Assembly: GCA_004335835.1 (NCBI GenBank)
Contig: RWJK01000658.1
Span: forward strand, 1,205-65,204
Direction of reading: 5' to 3'
Source: Scenedesmus sp. ARA3
Taxonomy: Eukaryota; Chlorophyta; Chlorophyceae; Sphaeropleales; Scenedesmaceae
DNA: 64,000 bases
Made by a program: the position numbers and the translations under genes. Of this stretch, positions 11,490 through 22,657 are shown piece after piece (within the stretch, counting starts at the first letter, position 1; each line of letters opens with the position of its first letter). Below the pieces are notes generated by a model, which did not search any database, was not told the origin of the DNA, and was given only the letters and a program-made list of their open reading frames with translations.

Positions 11490-13390
11490 GCAGCAGCTGG
11501 TTGGGGTTGCTGTCCGGCTTGCTCGAGTTCAGCGCAGCTTGCTGATCTGTGGCAGGTCTGAAGCGGTAGTTGTGCCAGCCTCTGCCAGCTGGCAGTACCG
11601 CCGACTGCTGCACCGCCGATAGGGTGTTGGCAAAGTGTAGCAGTTTGCAACAAGCCAATGTGGCAGCCGCTGTGGCTGCTGAGCTTTATGGCTGATTCAA
11701 CTGAAGCTGAGCTGTCATGGAAGCTGATTATTATGGTGTGCCAGGGGTTTGCTGTGGTTTACTTTTGTGCTTTGGTGTGCATACCAGTGTACTTTACTCC
11801 TCTGCTGGTTGCTGGCGGCCCCTGAAACGGGAAAGATCGCCTGTGCAGTGTCTTGAACTCAAGTTGTACACCAGGTTGCATGCTTTGGATGTGTGGTACA
11901 GCGTCAGCAGAAGTGTGCTATAGCAGCTGACAAGTTGTGCAGTAGTCGAGCACTGCTGGCAGCGTGGCCAAAATGAGCGGATCAAGCGGGTGAAGTACTG
12001 AAAGTTGGGGGCGCTGTACTGAAGCACACCGTGCGCGGCTATAATCAGACACTGCAGCGTGATGTGCAGTGTAGCATGAAGCATGGGCAGGTCATGCTGA
12101 CACCTCGCTGTTTGTGGCCCAGCATGCGGCCCGGCAGCAGCAGAAGCAGCAACAGCAGCCGCGGCAGTGGCGGCATCGTCAACAAACGCCACAGGCACGC
12201 GTCGATGGGAGCGAGTGTCCAAGGGCTGTTTCTTGACAAAGCTGTGTGTTTGCAGCACACACACACCTGGATGGGCAATGGGCGTATGCAGTATCCGTGA
12301 TTTCAAATACTTAATGAGACAGGGTCTGGAACATGTGGGGGTGCTTCTGCCTGATGCACTGCAAGCTTGTGGCTTGAGCCACTGAACATGACAGGCACTC
12401 GGCCTGGGCCTTCAGCGGGAAGGACTGGCAGCCTTTATTATTGTGGTGACTTATTACAGACGATTGGGTTGCGTGCCACGATCAGTGATCTGGGGTCGGC
12501 AGCCGACGGTATGATCATACATGACTGGCGCACCGGTTTTAGGGCTCGGCGGTAGCTGTGGGTTGTTACTGGGACATGCATCGAATACAATAACCATTTG
12601 TGCTGGGTGGGTACTAGCACAGGCCCACTGGGCCCAGCACACGGTGTGCTCACATGTGGGGATGCAGCTGTTGTGCGTGTTGCTGCTGCTATGCTGAGCT
12701 CGGGATGGCACGGTTGCATGCCCAATGGTATGAGGGATTGCAATCAGCAAGCTGCAGAGGCACTGTGTACGGCTTGATGGGTGTCTTGACAGCAGCCTGT
12801 GGGTGCAAAGGGCCCGGTTTGGCACAGGGTTGCCACTGCTTGGTGTCTGCTGCGGGTGTGCTGTGTAACCCTTTGTTTTGCACTCTGAGTATTGCCTGAA
12901 TACTTGCAACTCTTGACACTAATGTGCAGGGTGCTGCGCGGGACTCACTGCAATTCTCCATGTAGTGTGAGGTGCTGTGCTGCAGCCCTTGGACGCCAGG
13001 CAGGGCACTGGATTTTCCAGCAGAGGCAGCAGCGTTTGAACGACAGCAGCTGCGCGGAACTGGAAAAAAAGCTTATTTCACGAAATTTTTGACGCAGTGA
13101 TGCCACCATTACGGCGAAGCAGCAGCACACAGACCGCCCACCGCTCAACTGGATTCAAACGCAAATGACAACCTGCAGATGACAACAAGCCAAGCACGAA
13201 TGCAGCACCTGACCGCTGAAGTCAATCAAAGAAAGGATACTGCTGATCTCCACCGGCACAAAACGCGCTACAGCTGCTTCGCCTGGCATGCTGTGCTTGC
13301 TGAGGCTCGCTCAGCTTTGCTCAGAAGTCAGGTCGCACATGCATCTGTAGAAAGATTTCACCTTGATCTTGGGTAGAGTTTACAGCGGCC
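11490..13390. other. Spacer between unknown gene and FAS2
   Basis: This 1.9 kb contains the 3' flank of the unknown gene, direct repeat copy 2 (12466-12944), and the FAS2 upstream region. No coding exon could be supported here. Confidence 0.4.
12466..12944 (+). repeat. Direct repeat, copy 2 of 2
   Basis: This is the partner of 8240-8764 and shares the same ordered blocks from GGTCGGCAGCC to CTGCGCGGGACTC. It lies about 450 bp upstream of the FAS2 start codon. Confidence 0.8.
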
Positions 13391-15680
13391 ATGAAGGCGA
13401 AGACGCTGCAAATCATATGGCACAGCAAGGACCCTGTCTTCTCCATCGACTTCCACCCTGATGGCTACTTTGCTACCGGTGGAGCAGATAGGGAGATCAA
13501 GGTAAGCTGCAGATGGCCTTGCTGGCGGGGGCAGGCCGCAGCCTTTGCCAGCAACAGGGGCAGCACGCACAGCACAGACAGCATCAACAACACTACGCCT
13601 GTGCTAGGGTGCTTCTGCAGCTGCCAGTGGTCCCTTGCAAAGTTCATGCCGGGAAGGGCTTGAAACAGCTGTTGATTTCCTTCTTTACAGATATGGGAGC
13701 TCAGCTGTGCAGCAGACGGCACCCCTGGTGTGCGGCATGCTGCTAGCCTGGAGGGGCACAACGCAACCGTCAACTGCGTGCGCTTTTCCAAAACAGGTGC
13801 GGCTTGCTGCTTGATTGTCCAGCTTCCAGAATAATGAAGGGTATTGACCAGCTGTCGTTTGAAAACTGAACACTTTATGTCAACCATGTGGTGCTTGTGT
13901 GCCTTCTGTCAAAGGCAAGAATGCCCTGCAGCACTTGTTTGAGTTGCTGCATTGCTGCTGCACCCGCAGGTCACTGCATGGCGTCTGCTGGCGACAGCGG
14001 TGAGGTCATCATCTGGAAACCCACCCCAGCAGCAGGTGTAGCAGCAGCAGCAGCAGATGGCAGCGGCAGCCCCAGGGGTGCGACCCCGCCCCCGCTAACC
14101 CCTGGCGGTGCAGCAGCAGCAGCAATGCCTGGTGGTCTGGTTGCCAACAGCACTCCTGCAAAGGACGCTGCTGCAGAGGCAGCTGCAGACAGCAGCAGCA
14201 GGGAGGAAAATGTAGTGTCTGGCGTCAAGTGGAAGATGGCCCACACGCTGCGGGGTCACCATGACGATGTGACTGACATTGCCTGGGCGCATGATGATGC
14301 TGTGCTGCTGACTGGCAGCGTGGAGAATGAGGTCATGCTGTTTGACGTGCACAACAGACAGAACCTGGTGAGGCACCCACACAGCGCACGTCAGGAGAAT
14401 GCGACTTCCAGTTGATGATGGCGAAGAGAGAAGCATGATGTGTTTGAAATAATCAGGGGCCTTTTATTCGTGCAAGTGATGCAGCAGCTCATGGCAAATT
14501 GATGCCTGATTAGCATGCACAGCTGAGAACATATATTGCCACGCCAGCAGCAACTCAAACCCTGGCTGAACCCTCCTGCCTGCCGCCTGTCCCCTATGCA
14601 GCAACGGCTGCTGGGCCACCGGCACTACGTGCAGGGCGTGGCCTGGGACCCCCTAGGGGCATGGCTGGTCAGCGCCAGCGCAGACAGGAGCGTTCGCGTG
14701 CACGGCCTCAAGCCGCCACCCTCAGGTGAGTGCACAGTCCCAGTTGGTGTGAGCAGCAGCTGTTGGGCGGTGTGGTTGGAACAGGTGTGGCGTGTTGCTG
14801 TGCTTGATGTGTGCACGGCCTCCCAAGCTGCCACTATGCTGTGAGGGCCAGTTGTGTGCAACATGAGCACAAGTTGTTTGTGTAGCAGATGGCAGGTTGG
14901 CATGTTATGTTGCGTTGCTGTGCTGGGGGTGTGCATCGCCTCAAGCCACCACCCTCAGGCACATGCTGCTGTGAGCAACTGCTGCCAATTTGTTTTGAAA
15001 CACCTTCGACAGCCAAATGCTGCTGTTGCTGCAATGCCTGCCAGGTGGCAAGGCCTCCACAGCAGTGAAGAGCAGCGTGCAGCTGGCCCGGGAGTTCATC
15101 CACTCCGCAACGCTGCTCAAGCGCACAGTGCAGGCACCAGCCACACCGCCCAGGGATGCAGCACCAGCACCAGCAGCACCACCACCAGCAGCAGCAGCAC
15201 CAGCACCAGCAGGCGCAGATGCAGCAGCTGCTGCAGCAGTTGGCGGCTCCCCACAGCAGCAGCAGCAGCAGCAGGTGCCAGCAAAGCCCCTGCAGGCCTT
15301 TCTGTTTCAGGATGAGTCGCTGGCTGTGTTCTTCAGGCGCATGTCATGGTCGCCTGATGGGTCGCTGCTGGCGATACCTGCTGGGCTGGCCAAGGCAGCG
15401 CAAGGCAGCAGCAGCAGCGGCAGCGGCAGCAGCAGCGGCGTGCAGCACACAACATACGTGTATGCAAGGGGCAACTGGTGAGAGGAGCATGGGTGCAGTT
15501 TAGGCTGGAAAGTTATGTTCTGACATGCGCAGCGGCAGTCGAGCTGGCTGGTGGTTTGGAAGTTGCCTGTAGTGTGATGGCAGAAGATCGCATAACGTCA
15601 TGTGGTCTTGCCGCAGCACTACAAACATGGCTGCACTGTTGCTGTGTTTCAGTGTACTTGGACCGTTCTAATCCCTCACC

Positions 15681-15721
<41 letters not shown>

Positions 15722-17208
15722 GCACAGGTCAAGCCCAGAGGCGTCGCTGCCCTGCCCCAGCAAGGCGTCAACAGCAGTGAAGTTCTGCCCTCTGCTGTTC
15801 CAGCTGCAGCAGCAGAGCAGCAGCAGTGACGGCAGTAGCAATGGCGCCCCAAGCAGTGAGGCAGCAGCAGCAGCCAGCGGTGCTGAAGCCGGTGTAGCAG
15901 ATCCTGCTGCCGTCAATGTGCTGGGTCTTCCATACAGGATGGTGCTGGCAGTGGCAACATTGGACAGTGTGCTGCTGTATGACATGCAGGTGAGACAGCA
16001 CAGCAATCGGCAGCACAGCATCAGCAAACATCCAAAATTGCCGTGTATTTGCAAATTAGTGCAGGAGTTATCACAAGTATTGCAGCTGCTGATGCTAATG
16101 CACAGCACACGCCCGCTTGTCCATTGAGTGGATTTGCTGTATAATAATTTACTGTAAATGTCATTTGCAGACGCTGGAGCCCTTCCTCATGGTAGGCCCG
16201 CTGCACTACGCGCCCATCACAGACATCACCTGGTCACGTGACGGCAGCTGCCTGGCAGTCTCCTCACACGACGGCTACTGCAGCCTGGTCACATTCCAGC
16301 CAGGAGAGCTGGGAGTACCACTGGGTGATGACCAGCTGCCTGCAGCTCTGCTGGCATCCCTGCAAAAGGTCGCAGCAGCAGCGGCAGCGACAGCAGCAAA
16401 GGCGGGCGTGGGCTGGGCAGGGGCAGCAGCAGCAGCACTGCAGGCACCTGTGCGGGGTGCTGCTGGTGGTGGTGGTGGTGCTAGCCCTGTGCCTGCTTCT
16501 GCGGAGAAGAGCCAGCAGCAGCAGCAGCAGCACGGTAGTGCTGCAAAGCCAGCAGTCAAGCGCATACAGCCGCAGGCAGTAGCGGCAGGCGCAGCAGGTG
16601 GCGGCAACTTTGGCAGCCTAGCAGCTCCACAAGCAGCAGCAGCAGGAGGAGGCAGTGGCGGCAGCAATCAGCCCCGCAGGATCAGCCCGTCTCCTGTGGC
16701 TGCTGAGGCGAAGCCCGCGCCGCGCAGGCTTACACCAACACCAACAGCAGCAGCTGCACCAGCAGCACCATTTGGCAGCAGTGTGATTGACCTCTCTTCA
16801 GCAGAGGATCAGCCAGCACCAGCAGCTGATGGGACTGCGGCCTCCCCTGCATCTGTTGCAGTGCAGGTAAAGGCAAGCAGCAGTGCAGGCGGAAGCGACA
16901 GCAAGGCCACCCCGCCCCCTCGCAGGCTTACACCACAGCCAGTGCTGCCAGCTGACACACCCCAGCAGCAGCAGCAGCAGCAGCAAACTAGCAGCAGTCC
17001 CGCTGCAGCTGCACCAGCAGCAGCACCAGCAGCAGCACCAGCAGCAGCAGCACCTGCTGCTCCCCAGGGCCGCACTGCTCTTGCAGCAATTGCTGCGGCC
17101 AAGGCAGCAGCAGCCAAGAAGGCAGCAGCGAGGCGGGCGGCTGAAGCTGGCGGTGCTGCTGCTGTTGACATGGAGGCACCTGCCAAGCGTGCAAGGACTG
17201 ATTCATGA
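13391..17208 (+). CDS. FAS2: Chromatin assembly factor 1 subunit B (p60 / FAS2), WD40 protein
   Basis: This WD40 subunit of CAF-1 helps deposit H3-H4 on newly replicated DNA in the nucleus. Exons: 13391-13501, 13691-13796, 13970-14367, 14602-14725, 15045-15477, 15728-15989, 16171-17208, all in phase (823 aa). The start MKAKTLQIIWHSKDPVFSID matches the conserved N-terminus of the family. WD repeats are visible: DFHPDGYFATGGADREIKIW, GHCMASAGDSGEVIIWKP, LRGHHDDVTDIAWAHDD, LLGHRHYVQGVAWDPLGAWL, FFRRMSWSPDGSLLAIP and ITDITWSRDGSCLAVSSHDG. Poly-Ala/Gln insertions sit between blades. The last ~300 residues are low complexity with three RRL/RRI-S/T-P motifs. Its 3' end was copied downstream (21597). 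HIRA shares the fold but has a different N-terminus. Confidence 0.93.
14701..14958 (+). repeat. Repeated 3' edge of FAS2 exon 4
   Basis: The exon end CACGGCCTCAAGCCGCCACC ends at 14725. A clear copy (CGCCTCAAGCCACCACCCTC) ends near 14958, and a degenerate intermediate (CACGGCCTCCCAAGCTGCCA) ends near 14841. Spacing is about 117 bp. The distal copy has GC in place of the GT donor. Confidence 0.75.
15682..15720 (+). repeat. (CTG)13 directly before a FAS2 splice acceptor
   Basis: Thirteen uninterrupted CTG triplets end seven bases before exon 15728, where a polypyrimidine tract would be expected. The array is therefore part of the 3' splice region of intron 5. Confidence 0.9.
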
Positions 17209-18323
17209 AGGGAGCTGTATGCATGAGCTGTGCACATAGCTGCAGGACTGCACTGCAGCAGCAGGACGCTGCACTGGCCAACGGTGACATCAACGGCTGT
17301 TGAGAAACACTTGCAGCAGTGCTGCGTTGGCAGCGAGAAGTGGCAGGAGTTAGCGGCGGGGACTGTGTTAGCAGTGGTGTTGCGTTCTGCACTGCTGCAG
17401 GTTGCTGGCAGCAGCTTGGTGCAGCATATGTCATCCTTGTGAACCTCATCGGCGTGGTTGGCTCCTCGGCAGCAAGTAGCAGCAGGAGTGATCGGTGGGC
17501 GCTACTAGGGCGGTGGGCGCACATAGTATGTGCGCAGTGGTGTTGTGTCCTGCACTGCCGCAGGCAGTTTATTGCTGGCAGCAGCCTCTTGTGTCTCTGC
17601 TGTGACCAACATGGCGAAGCCTGCTCAACATATGTCTTTGTGTGTGAACCAGCAGCTTTATCACAGATGCAGCTGCAACCTGCTCTGCACTGACCAGTTG
17701 CATCAAGATGCTGGTGTGGTTGCACAGCAGATAGCTGTGGCCACAGGCATGATTGCACAGGGGCATATGCCCCATGCATGGATCCCCTTGCTCTCGTGGC
17801 TTCAGCTGCTGGAGGGTGGGGTTTCTGGCTCTTCTTGGAACACTGGCTGTTGCTCACCGTTGGTGGTAACCGTTGTAACGTAGTAAATAACGCCGTTATG
17901 ACAACCATAGAATAGTGTTCAACACAAGTTGTCAGTAGTTCAAGTCCTGTCTCCACATCAGCAGTGCTGAGCACTTGATGACGGCAATCTATCTGCTCTG
18001 GCCCGACCAGTTGATTAGGCCACGGTATTCGGCTTATGGCGCCTCGCAGTGACTTGCACACGATCAAGAAGTGCAGTAGCATGACCTAAACCATTGTGAC
18101 TGTTGCCAGGCAATACCTTAGCTGTTGGTCCCAGAACATGTCATGCCTGCACATCTTGCAATGCAGTACAGCTCCAACCAACGCAAAGGCCAGGTTGAAT
18201 GAACCCATTAGCGCAAGTGGACCAACTGGGGCAAGGCGTGAAGGAAACATCTGCACAGCGTCGACTTCGATTGAGCGGGAAACGTCATACAAGCACAGCG
18301 AACGACATAAGTGCATCTCCGGG
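17209..18323. other. Spacer between FAS2 and F-box copy A
   Basis: This 1.1 kb holds the FAS2 3' flank, which recurs in diverged form at about 21660-21960, and the upstream region of the first F-box gene. No coding exon is supported. Confidence 0.4.
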
Positions 18324-21285
18324 ATGGACGAGGAATATCGTTATTGTGAATGTGATAGCCCTCGGTGCAGAAGGCGAGACACCCAGGTGGGCATGCAACG
18401 GCAGTCACTGCAGCAAGTATACATAAGTGCAGAGACAAACGCAGATGTTGCAGACATGCGTGCCTTAAGCATGCTATACACCTTCCAAAAGGATTTCATG
18501 ATGTCTGGCACATGCTGGAGTGGATGTCATGTGTGCAGTCTGGCTCTGCACATCTGCTGCCTCAACTGCTCTGTTTACACGCTTGTCACGATAGGCTGGC
18601 TGTATATTCATACTGCAGGACGACCTTTATGATACAGATTTGGGACGAGACCGCTACAACACCTATGACAGCCCCATCAACTCTGTTGGCGGTCACTACA
18701 ACACCTATGACAGCCCCCGCCGCACATATTGCAGACGCTACATGACATACAACAACTTTCCCAGCCACTACGACAACTTTGCAGGACCCTACGGCACCTA
18801 TGACAGCTATTACGACATCTGTGGCAGCCCCTACAGAGATCGCTTCTGGAAACGCATACGCGGGCCACCTTGGCAGGGCGAGCTGCCTGCCGACCTGCTG
18901 AAACTCATCCTGCAGTACGTGGACTGCAGGCGGCGGATGAACACCATGGCCTTAGTCTCACGTGCCTGGAGAACAGCAGCCATGCAGCCGCCGTCACAAT
19001 CAGGACGTGCGCCTTCTGCTGGACGACAACCAGGACACAGTTACTGCAAGCCTGGTTGAGTGGCTTCGCAAGCACGGCAGTGGTGTGCGCAGCATCAACC
19101 TGATGTACGTCAAGGAATACCGCTGGCGGTATGTTGACAGTGACCATGTTCGTGACATCAACCCCAACTTGCCCTTCCAGCAGCTGGCAGGGCTGCGCAG
19201 CCTCTCTCTGGTCAATGCTGGCCCAGAAAAGGATGGTAAGGGCTTGCGGCTGCTGCTGCACTGCCACACCCGCGAGCACCCCAGCTTCCACCGTCAGCTG
19301 GGCTGCATGGGCAGCAGCCTCACATCGCTGAAGCTGCATTCCATCCAGCTGAGTGACATATCAAGCGGCTGGCAGTTCATTGCGGCATTGACATCACTAC
19401 AGCATCTGGACCTACAGCAGGCGTCACTTTCTGTGTGCAAGTCAAAGACACTGGCAGGGAGCGAGGCCAAGCTGGGCCATGCGCTGACAGCGCTGTCACG
19501 CCTCATACGGCTGCGCCTACACTGGGAGGTTGACAGCACCATCAAGCTGGCTCTCGGCCAGCTCACACGGCTGCAGGAGCTTACGCTGCACCCCTGCGGA
19601 GCAGCAGCAGCAGGTCATAGGAGCCGCCTCCACCTGCCACACACCTGACACATCTGGATGTGCGCATTCCACAGCAGTACGACAACAGCAGAACGCCTGA
19701 CCTGGAGTCCTTGACACGGCTGCAGCACTTGCAGCTGCAGGACGCTACGTGGCTCGACACTAGCATGATGTTTGGCATGTCTCGGCTCACGCACCTGCAG
19801 CTGTGTACAACGCGCGGCGGCCTCAATGCTTCATGCATGCCACCACTGCTGCATGCACTATCAGGCAACCTACAGCTGCGGCACCTTCAGCTGGAGGTTG
19901 GTGATGCAGACAGCTTGCATGATGCCATGATTCCAATGGAGATGCCACGGCTGTACGGCTTGATGACATCGTCTAGTCGCCTGACCAGCTTGCAGCTGAG
20001 CGGGGTGCAGCTGCCAGCCGCGTGTGGCAAGCTGCTGGTTGCTGAGGGCCAAGTGCTGCCGCACCTGTTCACCTTGAAGTTGCGCGGCAAGCCCCAGCAT
20101 TGGTGGGACAACGGTCATTACTGTGCAGATGGCGCTCCACTTGGACCAGGGGATGTTGACAGGCTGGTCAAGTGCTGCCCAAGCCTGGATGGACTGGATG
20201 TGGCGGGATCAGTGCAGTACGGCGTGGACATGAGCGGGCTGAGGCACCTGCAGCACCTGACATCACTGGTGGTGGGTGGGGAGTCTGTGGACGACGGCTG
20301 TGCAGAAGGGCTGGCGCAGGTGGCAGGGCTGGAGGCGCTGACGGTCATTGACCCTGCAAAGTTCAAAGAGCATCCGGAGGACAGGGATCACTACAACAAA
20401 AGCCGGTACTACGCGTATTATGACAGGAAATGGTACATTGATAATTATGGCCGCGACCGCGACACCAGGGAGGGCAGTTACTTCACATTTGAAGGATTGT
20501 ACAGCTTGATGCGACTCAAGCAGCTGCGGGTGGTTGGCATCAGCCGCAACACTTGCTTGTTCACAGGAGCCCGGTTGAGCAACGGAAGTGATTGCAAGGA
20601 GATGGAGGAGTTTTTGGGGTGGAACGATTACGAGCTGCAAAGCCTGCTGGACAGCAACTGCAAGTGGCAGGCGTTCAAGAAGCGCAAGGACCGCGAGGAG
20701 GAACTTGCAGGTGGGCTACTCAACGCATTATACCAGCATGGCTGCAGCTGCATGGCACCGACACTCATGTCGCTGGCATAGCCGCATGGCATCAGCAGGC
20801 AGCAAGCAGTTGCAGGCAATAGTTGAGCTGTTGGCCGCCAACGTGACATGAAGCAGCTTGATAGCCTGCACCATGCAGTTGCCAAGGCCACAACATATGG
20901 CAGGCTGTCATGTGATTGATGGCAGAGCCGTTGTCAAGGTGCAGTACTTGTTCCTGCGCTGTCAGGCTACATGATGAAACCATGAAACCCCTGCCATGTG
21001 CGTTGCACTACTCTGCATGATGCCGCAGGGCTCAAGGAGCGTGCTGCAGCTCTGGAGCAGGACCTCGCTGAAGAGCAGCAGCAGAACGCAGCTCAGCAGC
21101 ATGAGAATGCTGACCAGCAGCACACAATTGCTGACCTGCAGCACGAGATCATCAACCAGCAGCATGAGATTGTTGACCTGCAGCAGGAGGTGCAAGGCTT
21201 GCGGCAGCAGAAGAGGCATCGCCAACAGGAGCAGAGCAACGAGGACCGCTTTAGGCACAGGCAGTCAAGCCGCAGGCAGTGCTAG
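18324..21285 (+). pseudogene. F-box/LRR/coiled-coil protein, copy A, two frameshifts
   Basis: F-box proteins of this type act as SCF E3 ligase substrate receptors; the substrate is unknown. Exons: 18324-18386, 18619-20710, 21029-21285. Order: short N-terminus (MDEEYRYCECDSPR), Tyr/Asp/Gly/Pro-rich YNTYDSP repeats, an F-box (LPADLLKLILQYVDCRRRM), LRRs (LTSLQHLDLQQ and others) and a C-terminal coiled coil of repeated IxxQQHEI units. Compared with copy B the frame slips near 19000 (one base too many, giving a stop near 19060) and slips back at about 19644 (CACACC where copy B has CACAGC), so about 640 bases are read in another frame. The two slips cancel. This is either a young pseudogene or two sequence errors; if errors, the gene is intact. 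Confidence 0.75.
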
Positions 21286-22657
21286 AGTGCGGAACGTTTG
21301 ACCCGTGCGGTGTTGCAGCAGCAAGAAACAGTTTGGCAGCAAACCAGGATTCTCCTGCAAGCATGCATCAGTGCATGCACATCTTGCAACACTGCAAGCT
21401 GTTGCGCGATGCACAGCCAGTTGCATGTTCTCAAATTGGCCAGCCAAGGTGGCTGTGAATCTACAACTCAACATCGATCAAGCACGAATTCAAGTTCATC
21501 GGGTGGAACCAGTGGCATCCATGACAGCATTGCTTAGCTGGCAGTGTGTGGCGGTCTATCTTAGAAGGCTGCAGCTAGGTGGGCAGCTGTGGCTGGCAGC
21601 GGCGTTGCTGCTGACATTGAGGCACGTGCCAAGCGGGCCAGGACTGACGCAGCATGGCAGGGTGGCTTGACGCATGAGCTGTGAACATGGCTGCAGGAAG
21701 GCACTGCGGCAGCAGGACGGTGCACTCGCTAACGATCTCCTCAACTGCTGTTGAAGGACTCCTGCAGCAGTGCTACATCGGCAGCAAGTACCAGCGAGAG
21801 TAATTGGCGGGAGTTCTGTGAGCAGTGGTGCTGTATTCTGTACAGCTGCATGTCACTCGTATGAACAGCATTGGCGTGCTTGGCTCCTGTGTGTATGTTT
21901 GTTTGTTGACAAGCAGCGTGTGAAGCTACCGTTGTACCCTGCTTTGCATCAGCTGGGACGCTGGGAATGCTAGTATATGTTTGCGTATAAGCATTGCTGG
22001 TGTGGGGCTACAAATTGGTATGAGGTTCCTGCGTGTTTATGTCTCAGCTGCAAGAGAGTTGGATGGCAAATCGGGTTTGCGCTCTCCATCAGCCCTGGCT
22101 CAGCCAGGCCGGCTGCTTGTCTATAACATGGGCCTGTTTTCCTTGAGTTGAAGTGACTGTAAGGGTGCGTGCTTCGGTATATCAAGGTGGGTCGCTCACG
22201 TTTGCAGTTATACTGCAAAACAGGTTTGCTGCAACATCAACTTGGTGATGGTGTGGAAATCTGCAGCAACCACTGCTGCCCGCAACAGCACATCAACCGC
22301 ACAACCCCCTTCAACAATGATTAGAAGATTGAACAAATTCAGTGCATAAAGAAACAAACGAATTATGTCAGCTGAACTCTGGGACCCTCGATCCTGAGCT
22401 GCGTATGACCGTTAATGACGGGTCTTGAAGTACGCTGTAGCTACATGAGGTTCGAGCATGCACTATAAGAGAAGTGACATTTTAGTTGAAATTGTTAGTT
22501 TGAGGGAGCGTTTTGGTCTTGCAGCCAAAGGGCAAGCCGTGCACAGCTTGGAAACTATTGGGCGGGAAGCATGCCTTAAGCGAACCAGCGAACGCCCGGG
22601 GTTGAACCCAGCTCAAGGAAATAGAGCATTTCACGAACGTTTATCTGTGCGTGCAAC
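21286..22657. other. Spacer between the two F-box genes
   Basis: It contains the 3' flank of copy A, the FAS2-derived fragment at 21597 and the upstream region of copy B. Otherwise nothing coding was seen. Confidence 0.45.
21597..21680 (+). pseudogene. Duplicated 3' terminal fragment of FAS2
   Basis: The sequence from GCTGCTGACATTGAGGCACG through the GCATGAGCTGTG block matches the last ~17 codons and 3' flank of FAS2 (17155-17235), which reads GCTGTTGACATGGAGGCACC. The Met codon and the terminal stop context have changed. Similarity continues through the flank to about 21860. It marks the breakpoint of the segmental duplication and has no upstream FAS2 sequence. Confidence 0.85.

Noticed and set aside
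8240..12944. LTR retrotransposon
   Set aside because: No reverse transcriptase, protease or integrase motif was found between the repeats and the enclosed gene has introns. It was kept only as an open question under findings.
13391..17208. HIRA histone chaperone
   Set aside because: The N-terminus (MKAKTLQIIWHSKDPV) and blade order fit CAF-1 p60/FAS2; HIRA-specific C-terminal features were not seen.
15156..17240. Long open frames of poly-Ser, poly-Leu, poly-Ala or poly-Gln on both strands
   Set aside because: CAG/CTG triplet repeats have no stop in most frames, so long open frames arise by composition. Only the frame matching the WD40 protein was kept.
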